The notes beneath the pieces were generated by a model. The model saw only the letters and a list, made by a program, of their open reading frames with translations, searched no databases and was not told the origin of the DNA. A stretch of DNA of 64,000 nucleotides from Bifidobacterium tsurumiense (GTDB lineage: Bacteria; Actinomycetota; Actinomycetes; Actinomycetales; Bifidobacteriaceae), in the NCBI RefSeq assembly GCF_000741765.1, contig NZ_JGZU01000003.1, positions 62,001 to 126,000 on the forward strand. The letters run 5' to 3'. Below, in pieces: positions 9,513 through 18,125 of this stretch. Numbering within the stretch: the first letter of the stretch is position 1; each line of letters starts with the position of its first letter. Position numbers and translations under genes: made by a program.

Positions 9513-9983
9513 TCAGTTGGAGAACAAATCGTGACTTGGATTATTGGCCTGAGGCTCCTCCACTTTGATATTGACCTGCGCAGGACTGAGCAGGAACACC
9601 CTTGGGGTAACTCGCTCGATTGATCCACGAACTCCGAATACCACGCCTGCGGAGAAATCGACGATACGATACGCAACCGCTTCGGAAACGCCAGTGAGGT
9701 TCAGTACCACAGGAACGCCATCGCGAATCGCCCGTCCCACCAATTGTGCATCCTCGTAACTCTTGGGATGAATCGTGGTGATACGGCTCACACGACCCTG
9801 GAATGGGCTCTTGTCGCGATTGGCAGACTGGGTGGTGGTTGACGCAGACTGTGCGATCGGCGTAACGGTGCGGTCAGAGTCGAATGAAGACTCGGATTCA
9901 CCGCTGGTCTCGAAATCCTCGTCCTCGTCCACGACGTCGGTCATGCCCAAATACGACATCGCATTCTTCACAAATCCTGCCAT
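9513..9983 (-). CDS. sepF: Cell division protein SepF
   Basis: Membrane anchor of the Z-ring in Gram-positive and actinobacterial cells, binding the FtsZ C-terminal tail. The 156-residue protein shows the expected layout: an N-terminal amphipathic anchor (MAGFVKNAMSYLGM), an acidic and serine-rich linker (residues 18-60), and the compact SepF core with ITTIHPKSYEDAQLVGRAIR, VVLNLTGVSEAVAYRIVDFSAG and the closing strand FLLSPAQVNI. It lies 26 bases after ftsZ on the same strand, so it is co-transcribed. Actinobacteria lack FtsA, and SepF fills that role. Confidence 0.96.
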   Translation of the reverse strand: MAGFVKNAMSYLGMTDVVDEDEDFETSGESESSFDSDRTVTPIAQSASTTTQSANRDKSPFQGRVSRITTIHPKSYEDAQLVGRAIRDGVPVVLNLTGVSEAVAYRIVDFSAGVVFGVRGSIERVTPRVFLLSPAQVNIKVEEPQANNPSHDLFSN

Positions 9984-10009
9984 GGCTTCTCCTTACTGAC
10001 GATTCACGC

Positions 10010-11245
10010 TTAACGGAGGAAATCCGGGATGTCGAGATCGCCTGGATCGTTTGCCGAAATCACATCATGAGTCGGCATTTCAGGTTGACGCACGGGTTCA
10101 GGCTGATGAACCGAAGGAGCCGGCTGTTGCACCGCCGGAGCGGTTTGTGCAGGCTGGGGCTGCACCAGTGGTTCGGCTGCGGCTGCAGGCTGAGACTGTG
10201 ACGAAGAATCCGCGGACTGGCGAGAAGTCAGCAAATCATCCACTGACTTCTGGTCATTGGTTTCATCGGTTGCTGACTTTTGGCTTGCTTCGAAACCAGC
10301 CGCGATAACCGTGACGCGCACTTCGTCGCCATAGGAATCATCCAAAGCCAGACCCCAGATAACCTGTGCTTCAGGATGAATGGCTTCGCTGACCAGCTGA
10401 ACTGCACCAGCAGCCTCCTGAAGGCCAAGATCCGTTGGACCTGCAATATTGACCAAAGCACCGTGAGCGCCTTCTATGCTTTCCTCAAGCAAAGGCGAGC
10501 TGATGGCGATCTCGGCCGCCTGCGTCGCTCTATCCTCGCCACGAGCCGAACCGATGCCGAACAAAGCCGTGCCTGCACCACGGAGGATGGCCTTCACATC
10601 GTTGAAGTCGACGTGAATATAAGAATTCATGGTGATCAGATCGGTGATGCCCTGAACGCCTGCGAGCAGTGCGGTATCGGCGGTTTTGAACGCATCCATA
10701 ATGCCGATCGTGCGATCGGAAAGCTCAAGAAGACGGTCATTGGGGATGACAATGAGTGCATCCACTTCATCGCGCAGATTTTCGATGCCTAATTTTGCCG
10801 ATGCACCACGACGTGGCCCCTCAAAGCTGAACGGACGGGTCACCACGGCAATGGTCAGCGCACCTTGCTGACGTGCGGCACGGGCTACGATCGGGCTGGC
10901 ACCGGTTCCTGTGCCACCACCCTCGCCGCAGGTCACGAATACCATATCGGCGCCCTTCAGCGCCTCTTCGATATCGGACTGGTGATCCTGTGCGGCCTTC
11001 GCTCCAGCCTCGGGATCGGCTCCTGCGCCAAGGCCTCGGCTGGTGTTATCACTCAAAGAAATCTTCACGTCAGCATCGGAACGAAGCAGATCCTTCGCAT
11101 CGGTGTTGATTGCCACAAATTCAACGTTCTGCAAACCCTCGGCGATCATGCGGTTCACCGCATTGCCGCCGCCACCACCAACACCGACAACCTTGATGCT
11201 GGTCTTGTCGTTGAAATTGTCAGTCTGGGCAATCTCGCTCACCAT
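10010..11245 (-). CDS. ftsZ: Cell division GTPase FtsZ
   Basis: Tubulin homologue that polymerises into the division ring. The 411-residue protein has the N-terminal nucleotide site KVVGVGGGGGNAVNRM, the tubulin signature GGGTGTG at residues 109-115, the T7 catalytic loop region (HVDFNDVKAIL), then a glutamine- and proline-rich linker from about 330 to 395. The conserved C-terminal peptide DLDIPDFLR, the docking site for SepF, is intact. An AGGAGA ribosome-binding site precedes the ATG. Next gene downstream is sepF. The upstream 247 bases to dusB have no gene and presumably hold the ftsZ promoter, although I could not pick a clear one. Confidence 0.98.
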   Translation of the reverse strand: MVSEIAQTDNFNDKTSIKVVGVGGGGGNAVNRMIAEGLQNVEFVAINTDAKDLLRSDADVKISLSDNTSRGLGAGADPEAGAKAAQDHQSDIEEALKGADMVFVTCGEGGGTGTGASPIVARAARQQGALTIAVVTRPFSFEGPRRGASAKLGIENLRDEVDALIVIPNDRLLELSDRTIGIMDAFKTADTALLAGVQGITDLITMNSYIHVDFNDVKAILRGAGTALFGIGSARGEDRATQAAEIAISSPLLEESIEGAHGALVNIAGPTDLGLQEAAGAVQLVSEAIHPEAQVIWGLALDDSYGDEVRVTVIAAGFEASQKSATDETNDQKSVDDLLTSRQSADSSSQSQPAAAAEPLVQPQPAQTAPAVQQPAPSVHQPEPVRQPEMPTHDVISANDPGDLDIPDFLR

Positions 11246-11492
11246 TGTCTCCTGTCACTCACGTTTACGCACAACTCTATCGCAATGCCCACGATATTAC
11301 CGCTAATTACGCGGCGTGTATCGAAGTTTTTCACGATATCGTATCGATTTTCCGCTTCTCTCACCCTTCGCACTGCAAAACCCCGCAACGGCAAAGCAAT
11401 GCAAGTCTCCCAACTCTCCAACTTGGCCGATCTCCCTATGCTGCCCATCCCTTGAGTCGATTGCATCCTCTCCGTCATGCAATCCACGAGGA

Positions 11493-12749
11493 CTAGTAGC
11501 TCGCATCCATGGGATCATCCCCAAAGAGCGCTTCACGCATATCATGCGTAGTTTCTCTGGAATCAAGCCATCCGTATGGCAAGTGTACCTTCTTCGCAAA
11601 GCGAACACGGCCACGTGGCTTATTCAATACCTGGGCCGGAAGTTGCAATGTGGGATCGAGTCGGTCGATTTCCCTCTCCACGTCAGCCAGACTCTCGCAT
11701 TCCATAAACGCCTTGCGCGTGGAGCCACCCACAGGATATCCCTTGAGATACCAAGCGACATGTTTGCGCAGATCGTGCACGGCCATACGCTCATCGCCAT
11801 CAAAGAATTCCGTCAAGAGCTGAGCATGCCGCAAAATAATACGTCCAACCTCGCCAAGGGACGGATTGACACGCTCTGTCTCGCCACGGAAGGCATGGTC
11901 AATATCGGCAAATAGCCATGGGCGTCCTTGGCAACCGCGACCAATGGCAACACCAGCGCAGCCGGTTCGAGACACCATGGCCAAAGCATCGTCGGCGCCC
12001 CAGATATCACCATTGCCGAAAACAGGAATATCAAGCGCATCTACGAGCTGGGTAATCCTATCCCAATCGGAATGGCCGCCATAATATTCAGAAGTGGTTC
12101 GTGCATGCAACGTTACAGCTGCGCAACCCTCCTCCTGCGCAATATGCCCCGCCTCCATAAACGTCTCGTGCTCATGATCGATACCGACACGGATCTTTGC
12201 AGTAACCGGTATTCCTGCGCCATCGCATACCTTCACCACTCGATGAATCAGTTCCTGGAAGATATCGGTCTTCCAGGGAAGAGCCGAACCGCCTCCGCGA
12301 CGAGTCACTTTAGGAACCGGACAACCGAAATTCAAATCCACATGGTCGGCCATGTCTTCGTCCACGACGATTTTGGCCGCCTGTTCCACGATTGAAGGAT
12401 TGACTCCGTACAACTGCAAGGATCGAATGGATTCCGAGGGCGCGAAGCGGCAAAGTCGCAATGCCTTGGGATTGCGCGCAACCAAAGCGCGTGCAGTAAT
12501 CATTTCCGCAACATACAGTCCGTCAGGGCCATACTCCTCGCACAGCACGCGGAAAGGCCAATTGGTCACTCCAGCCATTGGCGAGAGTACGACAGGCGTT
12601 TGCACATGCACATTGCCCAAATCAACCGGAGCGATATGCGGTGCATCGGCAACATGGGAAACAGGATGATCGGCATACGATGTATCGCCACGTCGGTCAT
12701 CCTGCTCTCCAGCCCTATCCCGAGACGGCAAGATCTGCTCAGTTATCAT
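11493..12749 (-). CDS. dusB: tRNA-dihydrouridine synthase
   Basis: FMN-dependent enzyme that reduces uridine to dihydrouridine in the tRNA D-loop. The 418-residue protein has the TIM-barrel start PVVLSPMAGVTNWPFRVLCE (residues 52-71), MITARAL, and the catalytic motif LNFGCPVPKVTRRGGGSAL with Cys143 as the acid. Later blocks include VTAKIRVGID, HARTTSEYYGGHSDWD, FGNGDI and GVAIGRGCQGRPWLF, all typical. The first 38 residues are a weakly conserved extension, so the true start may lie downstream of Met1. DusB is the commonest name for actinobacterial members; substrate position was not tested. Confidence 0.93.
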   Translation of the reverse strand: MITEQILPSRDRAGEQDDRRGDTSYADHPVSHVADAPHIAPVDLGNVHVQTPVVLSPMAGVTNWPFRVLCEEYGPDGLYVAEMITARALVARNPKALRLCRFAPSESIRSLQLYGVNPSIVEQAAKIVVDEDMADHVDLNFGCPVPKVTRRGGGSALPWKTDIFQELIHRVVKVCDGAGIPVTAKIRVGIDHEHETFMEAGHIAQEEGCAAVTLHARTTSEYYGGHSDWDRITQLVDALDIPVFGNGDIWGADDALAMVSRTGCAGVAIGRGCQGRPWLFADIDHAFRGETERVNPSLGEVGRIILRHAQLLTEFFDGDERMAVHDLRKHVAWYLKGYPVGGSTRKAFMECESLADVEREIDRLDPTLQLPAQVLNKPRGRVRFAKKVHLPYGWLDSRETTHDMREALFGDDPMDASY

Positions 12750-12961
12750 TGTTGTCCTTGTCGTTTATGGCGTTCCTACACACAGCTGCACAGGAAGTCA
12801 CCGCAGCACTCTTGCATTGCAGCCCTGCCCAATCGCGCCGAGCAAAGCAAACGGAGCCGCGCAATCGCTACGGCTCCATGTTGTTCATACCGTTGGACGA
12901 TGCAAACCGCATCATCCAAAACAGCCATCACAAGTGCATGCCTGAAGACATGCGTCAGTGA

Positions 12962-14437
12962 TTAATACAGTCCGCCCGCTTGCGCGATGCTGACGGAATC
13001 ATCCCATGCTTCGCCGCCGAAAGCGACTGGCTTTTGCGGGATACGTTCGCGCTTCTCCCCTATGCGCTCAGCAACATAGTCGGCGACCTTCTCCAAGGCC
13101 ACTCGTTCCTGCTGCATGGTATCGCGCTCACGAATCGTTACCGCATGATCGTCCACAGTATCGAAATCAACGGTAATACACAATGGCGTGCCGATTTCGT
13201 CTTCACGACGATATCGGCGACCGATGGCACCGGATTCGTCATAATCGATCATCCAGTCGTTCTGGCGCAGATCGGAAGCGAGATCATGCGCAATGGATTG
13301 CAGTTCAGGCTTCTTGCTCAATGGGAGCACGGCTGCCTTCACCGGAGCCAGACGCGGATCCAAACGCAGAACCGTGCGCTTATCCACGCCGCCCTTGGTA
13401 TTCGGGGCCTCGTCTACGTCGTAGGCATCCACCAGGAAGGCCATCAACGAACGAGTCAGACCGGCAGCAGGCTCGATGACGTATGGCACGTATTTCTCAC
13501 CGGTAGCCTGGTTGAAATAGCTCAGATCCTCGCCGGAATGCTTGCTATGTGCTGACAGATCGAAATCGGTACGGTTTGCGATGCCCTCAAGCTCTCCCCA
13601 ATCCGAACCTTGGAAACCGAATTTGTATTCGATATCCACAGTGCGCTTGGAATAATGCGAGAGCTTTTCCTTTGGATGCTCATAATGACGCAGATTCTCA
13701 GGCTTGACGCCCAAATCCGTGTACCAACGGGTGCGGGCATCGATCCAATACTGATGCCACTCTTCATCCGTGCCGGGTTCGACGAAGAATTCCATCTCCA
13801 TTTGTTCAAACTCACGGGTACGGAAGATGAAGTTGCCCGGCGTGATCTCATTGCGGAATGACTTGCCCATATTGGCGATGCCGAATGGCGGCTTGGACCT
13901 TGAAGAAGTCATCACATTCTTGAAGTCCACAAAAATGCCCTGAGCGGTTTCAGGACGAAGATAATGCAGGCTGTTGTCATCCTCAACGGGTCCCAGATGA
14001 GTGCGCAGCATCATATTGAAATCGCGAGGTTCCGTCCACTGGCCGCGAGTGCCGCATTCAGGGCAGACGATATCCTTCAAGCCATTCGGAGGCATCTGAT
14101 CATTGTGCTTCTCTGCATACGATTCTTCGAGCTTATCGGCACGCTGACGCTTATGGCAGTTCAGGCATTCGATCAATGGGTCGTTGAAGACGGAAACGTG
14201 ACCGGAAGCAACCCAGACCTCAGGAGGCAGAATAATGGAAGTGTCCACCCCGACCACATCGCCGCGGGTGATCACCATGGAACGCCACCATTGACGCTTG
14301 ATATTATCCTTCAAAGCCACGCCAAGCGGGCCGTAATCCCAAGCCGATCGCGTGCCGCCGTAAATCTCACCGGCAGGAAAAACAAATCCGCGACGCTTCG
14401 CGAGGGATACTACTTCATCGAGTTTTGATACAGCCAC
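12962..14437 (-). CDS. glyS: Glycyl-tRNA synthetase, single-chain dimeric type
   Basis: Class II synthetase charging tRNA-Gly, in the alpha2 form found in actinobacteria, archaea and eukaryotes rather than the alpha2beta2 form of proteobacteria. Of 491 residues, the start reads [27 protein letters not shown]. Class II motif 2 is seen as [26 protein letters not shown] and motif 3 near [14 protein letters not shown]. The anticodon-binding domain starts about [18 protein letters not shown]. It is the first gene of the minus-strand block, with a 253-base divergent region to the thiamine-binding gene. I saw no T-box or glycine riboswitch in that region. Confidence 0.97.
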   Translation of the reverse strand: MAVSKLDEVVSLAKRRGFVFPAGEIYGGTRSAWDYGPLGVALKDNIKRQWWRSMVITRGDVVGVDTSIILPPEVWVASGHVSVFNDPLIECLNCHKRQRADKLEESYAEKHNDQMPPNGLKDIVCPECGTRGQWTEPRDFNMMLRTHLGPVEDDNSLHYLRPETAQGIFVDFKNVMTSSRSKPPFGIANMGKSFRNEITPGNFIFRTREFEQMEMEFFVEPGTDEEWHQYWIDARTRWYTDLGVKPENLRHYEHPKEKLSHYSKRTVDIEYKFGFQGSDWGELEGIANRTDFDLSAHSKHSGEDLSYFNQATGEKYVPYVIEPAAGLTRSLMAFLVDAYDVDEAPNTKGGVDKRTVLRLDPRLAPVKAAVLPLSKKPELQSIAHDLASDLRQNDWMIDYDESGAIGRRYRREDEIGTPLCITVDFDTVDDHAVTIRERDTMQQERVALEKVADYVAERIGEKRERIPQKPVAFGGEAWDDSVSIAQAGGLY

Positions 14438-14690
14438 AATGCACCTTCTGGTTTGACGGTTTTGGGGACTTCGTTTGCGCGCCCAAGTCTAATGGCACAC
14501 GGTGACAGTCCCCGACTGACAGGCAAATCCTCTTGTATCAGTCCAACTTCATGCATTGCGTTACAACAGCATGACGGTGAGTGCACCCACCAATGCATAT
14601 TCCGCGATGCTCCCCAATGCGGGAAGCTGTGCGCTCATCAACACTCAAGGCCATAATGGTATTCGAGAGCATCAGTAAAGGAGTTATGCA

Positions 14691-15077
14691 ATGGCCGCCG
14701 ATTCCGCACAAGAATCAATCGAGGAAACCCACAACGAATCACATCAATATCTCAACACAGTTGCAGCCTTGGCTGTGGCTCCCAGCGGTGTGGGAGACGA
14801 ACTGAGCGAATATGTCGCACAAGTCGTTGATGTCATCCGCAATTCGGGTCTGCCCAACGAAACCAATGCCATGTTCACCAATATCGAAGGCGATCTTGAC
14901 GACGTGCTGCGTGTGGTTCGTGATGCTGCATTGGTACTGGCTAAGGATGGCTACCGCACAGGAGTGACACTGAAATTGGATATTCGTCCAGGCTTTACCG
15001 GCCAGATCCATGCAAAGCAGCAGCTCGTGGATCGCATTTTACAAGGGCATCAAACCCGATCAGACTCCGCTGAATAG
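14691..15077 (+). CDS. Thiamine-binding protein, MTH1187/UPF0045 family
   Basis: Small cytosolic protein of the MTH1187/YkoF-like family, members of which bind thiamine. The core covers residues 24-110: AALAVAPSGVGDELSEYVAQ, VDVIRNSGLPNETNAMFTNI and EGDLDDVLRVVRDAALVLA, the expected ferredoxin-like fold with an internal Gly-Leu-Pro turn. The C-terminus GYRTGVTLKLDIRPG is also typical. A good AGGAG site sits 9 bases before ATG 14691. No TPP riboswitch consensus (CUGAGA) was found upstream. Its stop lies only 19 bases before the LacI start, so the two may be co-transcribed. Confidence 0.85.
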   Translation: MAADSAQESIEETHNESHQYLNTVAALAVAPSGVGDELSEYVAQVVDVIRNSGLPNETNAMFTNIEGDLDDVLRVVRDAALVLAKDGYRTGVTLKLDIRPGFTGQIHAKQQLVDRILQGHQTRSDSAE

Positions 15078-15096
15078 ACGTATCGAGGACGCCATC

Positions 15097-16146
15097 ATGG
15101 CCACAATGAAAGAAATCGCCCGACAAACCGGCGTATCCGTCTCCACGGTTTCGTTGGTTTTGAATAACCGCGACGAAGGACGGGTGAAGCCTCATATCGC
15201 ACAACAGGTCAGGCAGACTGCTGAGCGATTGGGATACGCCCCCAATCCTCTGGCACGATCCCTACGCACGAGCCGCACAAAAATTCTCGGCTTCATCAGC
15301 GAGGAGATCGCCACAACCCCATTCGCCGGCGGAATTATTCTTGGCGCCCAAGATGCAGCCAGCACCTTGGGATATATGATGATTACCGTCAATACAGATG
15401 GCGTTTCCAATGAGGATGATGAGATCGCAGCCCTTCAGCGCTATGGCGTGGACGGATTCCTCTACGCCAAAATGTCCAATAGATTGGCCCAGATTCCCCA
15501 GAGCATAACCGATTATCCGGTCGTCTTGGTCGATGCCACCAGTGAAGGGCATCGTTTCCCCAGCATCCAACCCGATGAATTCCGCATTGGATATGATGCG
15601 ACCAAACGTCTTATCGAAGCAGGTTGCACAAAAATCGCCTATATCGGTTGCGATGATGACATGCCCGCCCAGATTGGGCGTTTGCAGGGTTATCGCCAAG
15701 CACTAGAGAATGCCGGATTGCGTTTCGATGAACGCAGAACGGTAGCGATAGGAGGCAATGGCCCTGCCCTGTCAGCAGTCTCCAAGCTTTTCGATAATGA
15801 AGGCCCGGATGGATTCTTCTGCTTTAACGATGCGCGTGCCTGGTATGTCTATGAGTGCGCCGCTCGCTGTGGCCTGACAATCGGCCAGGATATCAGTGTC
15901 GTTGGCGTAGACAACCACCGAGTTTTTGCAGAGACGCTGCATCCCCGACTGACCACCGTCGAATTGCCCCATTATGAGATGGGTTACTGGGCCGTGTGCC
16001 GATTGGTGAGCGAAATCGAAGACCGCCCACCCAGTTCATTCATCATGCCTGCAACGACCGCGCAAATGCCCGCTCTGGACGCACCCGCGCCCGCATCCAT
16101 CCATTGCACATTGATCAACAAAGAATCCGTGGCTCGACAGGCTTAG
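15097..16146 (+). CDS. LacI-family transcription regulator, probable sucrose-gene repressor
   Basis: A 349-residue LacI-type repressor. I place the start at ATG 15097, giving MATMKEIARQTGVSVSTVSL, because the helix-turn-helix then begins at residue 4 as usual and GAGGAC lies just upstream. The hinge helix is seen in ERLGYAPNPLARSLRTSRT. The sugar-binding core includes KILGFISEEIATTPF, GVDGFLYAKMS and IAYIGCDDDMPAQIGRLQGY. The next two plus-strand genes are a sugar symporter and a fructosidase, each preceded by a palindrome with the central CG usual for this family. The inducer is inferred to be sucrose or fructose, not shown. Confidence 0.88.
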   Translation: MATMKEIARQTGVSVSTVSLVLNNRDEGRVKPHIAQQVRQTAERLGYAPNPLARSLRTSRTKILGFISEEIATTPFAGGIILGAQDAASTLGYMMITVNTDGVSNEDDEIAALQRYGVDGFLYAKMSNRLAQIPQSITDYPVVLVDATSEGHRFPSIQPDEFRIGYDATKRLIEAGCTKIAYIGCDDDMPAQIGRLQGYRQALENAGLRFDERRTVAIGGNGPALSAVSKLFDNEGPDGFFCFNDARAWYVYECAARCGLTIGQDISVVGVDNHRVFAETLHPRLTTVELPHYEMGYWAVCRLVSEIEDRPPSSFIMPATTAQMPALDAPAPASIHCTLINKESVARQA

Positions 16147-16339
16147 GCGCGAACGAGCATACGAGCATTCGAAGGACAACTGCAAAACCATGCGACTTTC
16201 CAGGCTTCCACGACAAGACAGAGAATCTTGACAGTTTTGGCAGAACACCTTCGCACAGTTTGTTTCCTTCGCCGCACTTTCGCCTTATTTTCGCCGCAGC
16301 ACAAGGCCTTATCTACCTCGGATAATCATGGCATGCATC

Positions 16340-16357
16340 ACGTCAATCGATTAGCGT
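16340..16357 (+). promoter_or_regulatory. Putative LacI-type operator before the sugar permease
   Basis: Imperfect palindrome ACGTCAAT-CG-ATTAGCGT with a central CG. Its left half is identical to the half-site of the stronger palindrome before the GH32 gene at 18009. A possible -10 (GATAAT, 16321-16326) ends 13 bases upstream, so a bound repressor would sit over the transcription start. Confidence 0.6.
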
Positions 16358-16443
16358 ACTCTGAACACGTTGTGCCCGCACATCGGCATTGAAAGTATCC
16401 TGCCACTTTCAATCCCATTTTGCATTAACCGATGAGGTAATTC

Positions 16444-17733
16444 ATGACCGGTTCTCCTGCGACTTCTCCAAGCCGCAATGCTTCTATGCGCTCCTCCTCG
16501 TATTTTCAATCGTCATTCGGCGTGCTGTTCTTCTTCTGCGCATTGGGAATATGGTGGCCGTTCTTCCAACGCTGGCTCACTTCCTTGGGTCTCAGCGGCA
16601 TGCAAATCGGCACTGTATATTCTCTGAACTCATTGATCGCCCTCATAATGGTGCTCGCCTATGGCGTGATCCAAGACAAGCTCGGCATGAAACGAACCTT
16701 GATACTCGTTGTGTCGACCATCGCCGCCTTGATCGGCCCCTTTGTGCAATTCATCTATGCCCCACTGATCACGCATAATCTCATACTCGGCACTGTTATC
16801 GGTTCACTGGTGTTATGCGCCGGGTATATATCCGCAATATCTCTTGTCGAGGCGGTCACCGAGCGGTACAGCCGCCATTTCGGCTTTGAGTATGGCCAAT
16901 CCCGGGCTTGGGGTTCTTTGGGCTACGCCATAGCGGTTCTATTGGCCGGCATTACTTTTAATATCAATCCATTCATCAATTTCTGGATCGCTTCGCTCTT
17001 TGGCGTAGCCATGCTATTGGTGTATGCAGTGTGGTACACACCGGAGCAACGCGCCGAACGATCACAGGAATCACTCTCCGATTCACTTCCCAAAGCACCG
17101 TCACTGCGTGAAATGGCACGTGTTCTGCTCATGCCTTCGTTGTGGAGCATGATCATATTCGTGATGCTGACGTGCACCTTCTACACGGTTTTCGATCAGC
17201 AATTCTTCCCTTCGTTCTACACCTCATTATTCCCTCAAGAATCAGTGGGTAACACTGCCTATGGCATCCTGAATTCCGCACATGTGTTTGCCGAGTCCAT
17301 CATGATGGGCACCGTTCCCGTGTTGATGAGGCGCATCGGTGTGCGCAAGGCAATGCTTTTGGGTGCATGCGTGTTGTGCTTCCGCATTACCTTATGCGCG
17401 CTTTTCACCGATCCTGTGATCGTTTCCGCTGCACGAATGCTGTATGCGATCGACTATCCTCTGCTTGCGCTTTCCATTTTCCGCTATTTCACGCTCCACT
17501 TCAATCCTCGTATCTCGGCTACGCTGTATATGGTGGGATTCCAGATTTCCGCACAAATTGGCCAAGTCATTGCAGCCACGCCTCTGGGCATCGCCCATGA
17601 TGTGATTGGCGACCGAGCGACGTTCTTCATTATCGCCGGGGTCATCGTGGCAGCCATAGCCTACGGATTCTTCGTTATCAAACGAGATGACCAGCAGGTT
17701 GACGGAGAACCGTTGATAACGGTACAGGGCTAA
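16444..17733 (+). CDS. Oligosaccharide:proton symporter, LacY/CscB-like (probable sucrose permease)
   Basis: A 429-residue major facilitator protein with about twelve membrane segments. The start FQSSFGVLFFFCALGIWWPFFQRWL and the block ITLVEAVTERYS-like segment (SLVEAVTERYSRHFGFEYG) plus GSLGYAIAVLLAG match the LacY/RafB/CscB oligosaccharide:H+ symporter family. It lies between the LacI regulator and a GH32 fructosidase, so sucrose is the likely substrate; raffinose or short fructo-oligosaccharides are possible. The start ATG follows GATGAGGTAATTC, which holds a weak ribosome-binding site. Confidence in family is high, in substrate moderate. Confidence 0.87.
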   Translation: MTGSPATSPSRNASMRSSSYFQSSFGVLFFFCALGIWWPFFQRWLTSLGLSGMQIGTVYSLNSLIALIMVLAYGVIQDKLGMKRTLILVVSTIAALIGPFVQFIYAPLITHNLILGTVIGSLVLCAGYISAISLVEAVTERYSRHFGFEYGQSRAWGSLGYAIAVLLAGITFNINPFINFWIASLFGVAMLLVYAVWYTPEQRAERSQESLSDSLPKAPSLREMARVLLMPSLWSMIIFVMLTCTFYTVFDQQFFPSFYTSLFPQESVGNTAYGILNSAHVFAESIMMGTVPVLMRRIGVRKAMLLGACVLCFRITLCALFTDPVIVSAARMLYAIDYPLLALSIFRYFTLHFNPRISATLYMVGFQISAQIGQVIAATPLGIAHDVIGDRATFFIIAGVIVAAIAYGFFVIKRDDQQVDGEPLITVQG

Positions 17734-18008
17734 GTCTGCCGTTATCTATCAACTTGTGAAATTCATCGGTTCAAGTGACCACAAGGCTGCGGAGCATCCG
17801 ATTCGCTATTCAGGCACATGCACAATACGTTCTTCTATTGGTGTGATCCTCAGAGCTACCCCTCTTATGTGTGACTCCTCGGGCGTGCAGTTCTTCTTCA
17901 TTCCTTTATTTCCTTCGGATACTGATCCGCTCGCTGCCGATCTGATATATAGCCGGGCATGAACCGTAACCACCTCATATCTCCTATATTGGAGTCCTTG
18001 ACAACACG

Positions 18009-18049
18009 AACGTCAATCGTTTGACGTTATGTATTTCAACGGGTATCAT
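18009..18049 (+). promoter_or_regulatory. GH32 promoter with an overlapping LacI-type operator
   Basis: The palindrome AACGTCAAT-CG-TTTGACGTT (18009-18028) has 8 of 9 matching positions per arm and a central CG. Its right arm contains the -35 element TTGACG (18021-18026). A -10 element TATCAT (18044-18049) follows after exactly 17 bases. A repressor on the palindrome would therefore block RNA polymerase directly. The rest of 17734-18125 shows no gene. Confidence 0.75.
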
Positions 18050-18125
18050 CTCTACAGGAACTTATACATCAACGAGCAGTCGCATAGTCGCACCGCAAGC
18101 ATATAACTCATGAGAAAGGCCTCAT

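Noticed and set aside
14438-14690. TPP or glycine riboswitch in the glyS/thiamine-binding gap
   Set aside because: No CUGAGA/THI-box or glycine aptamer consensus on either strand.
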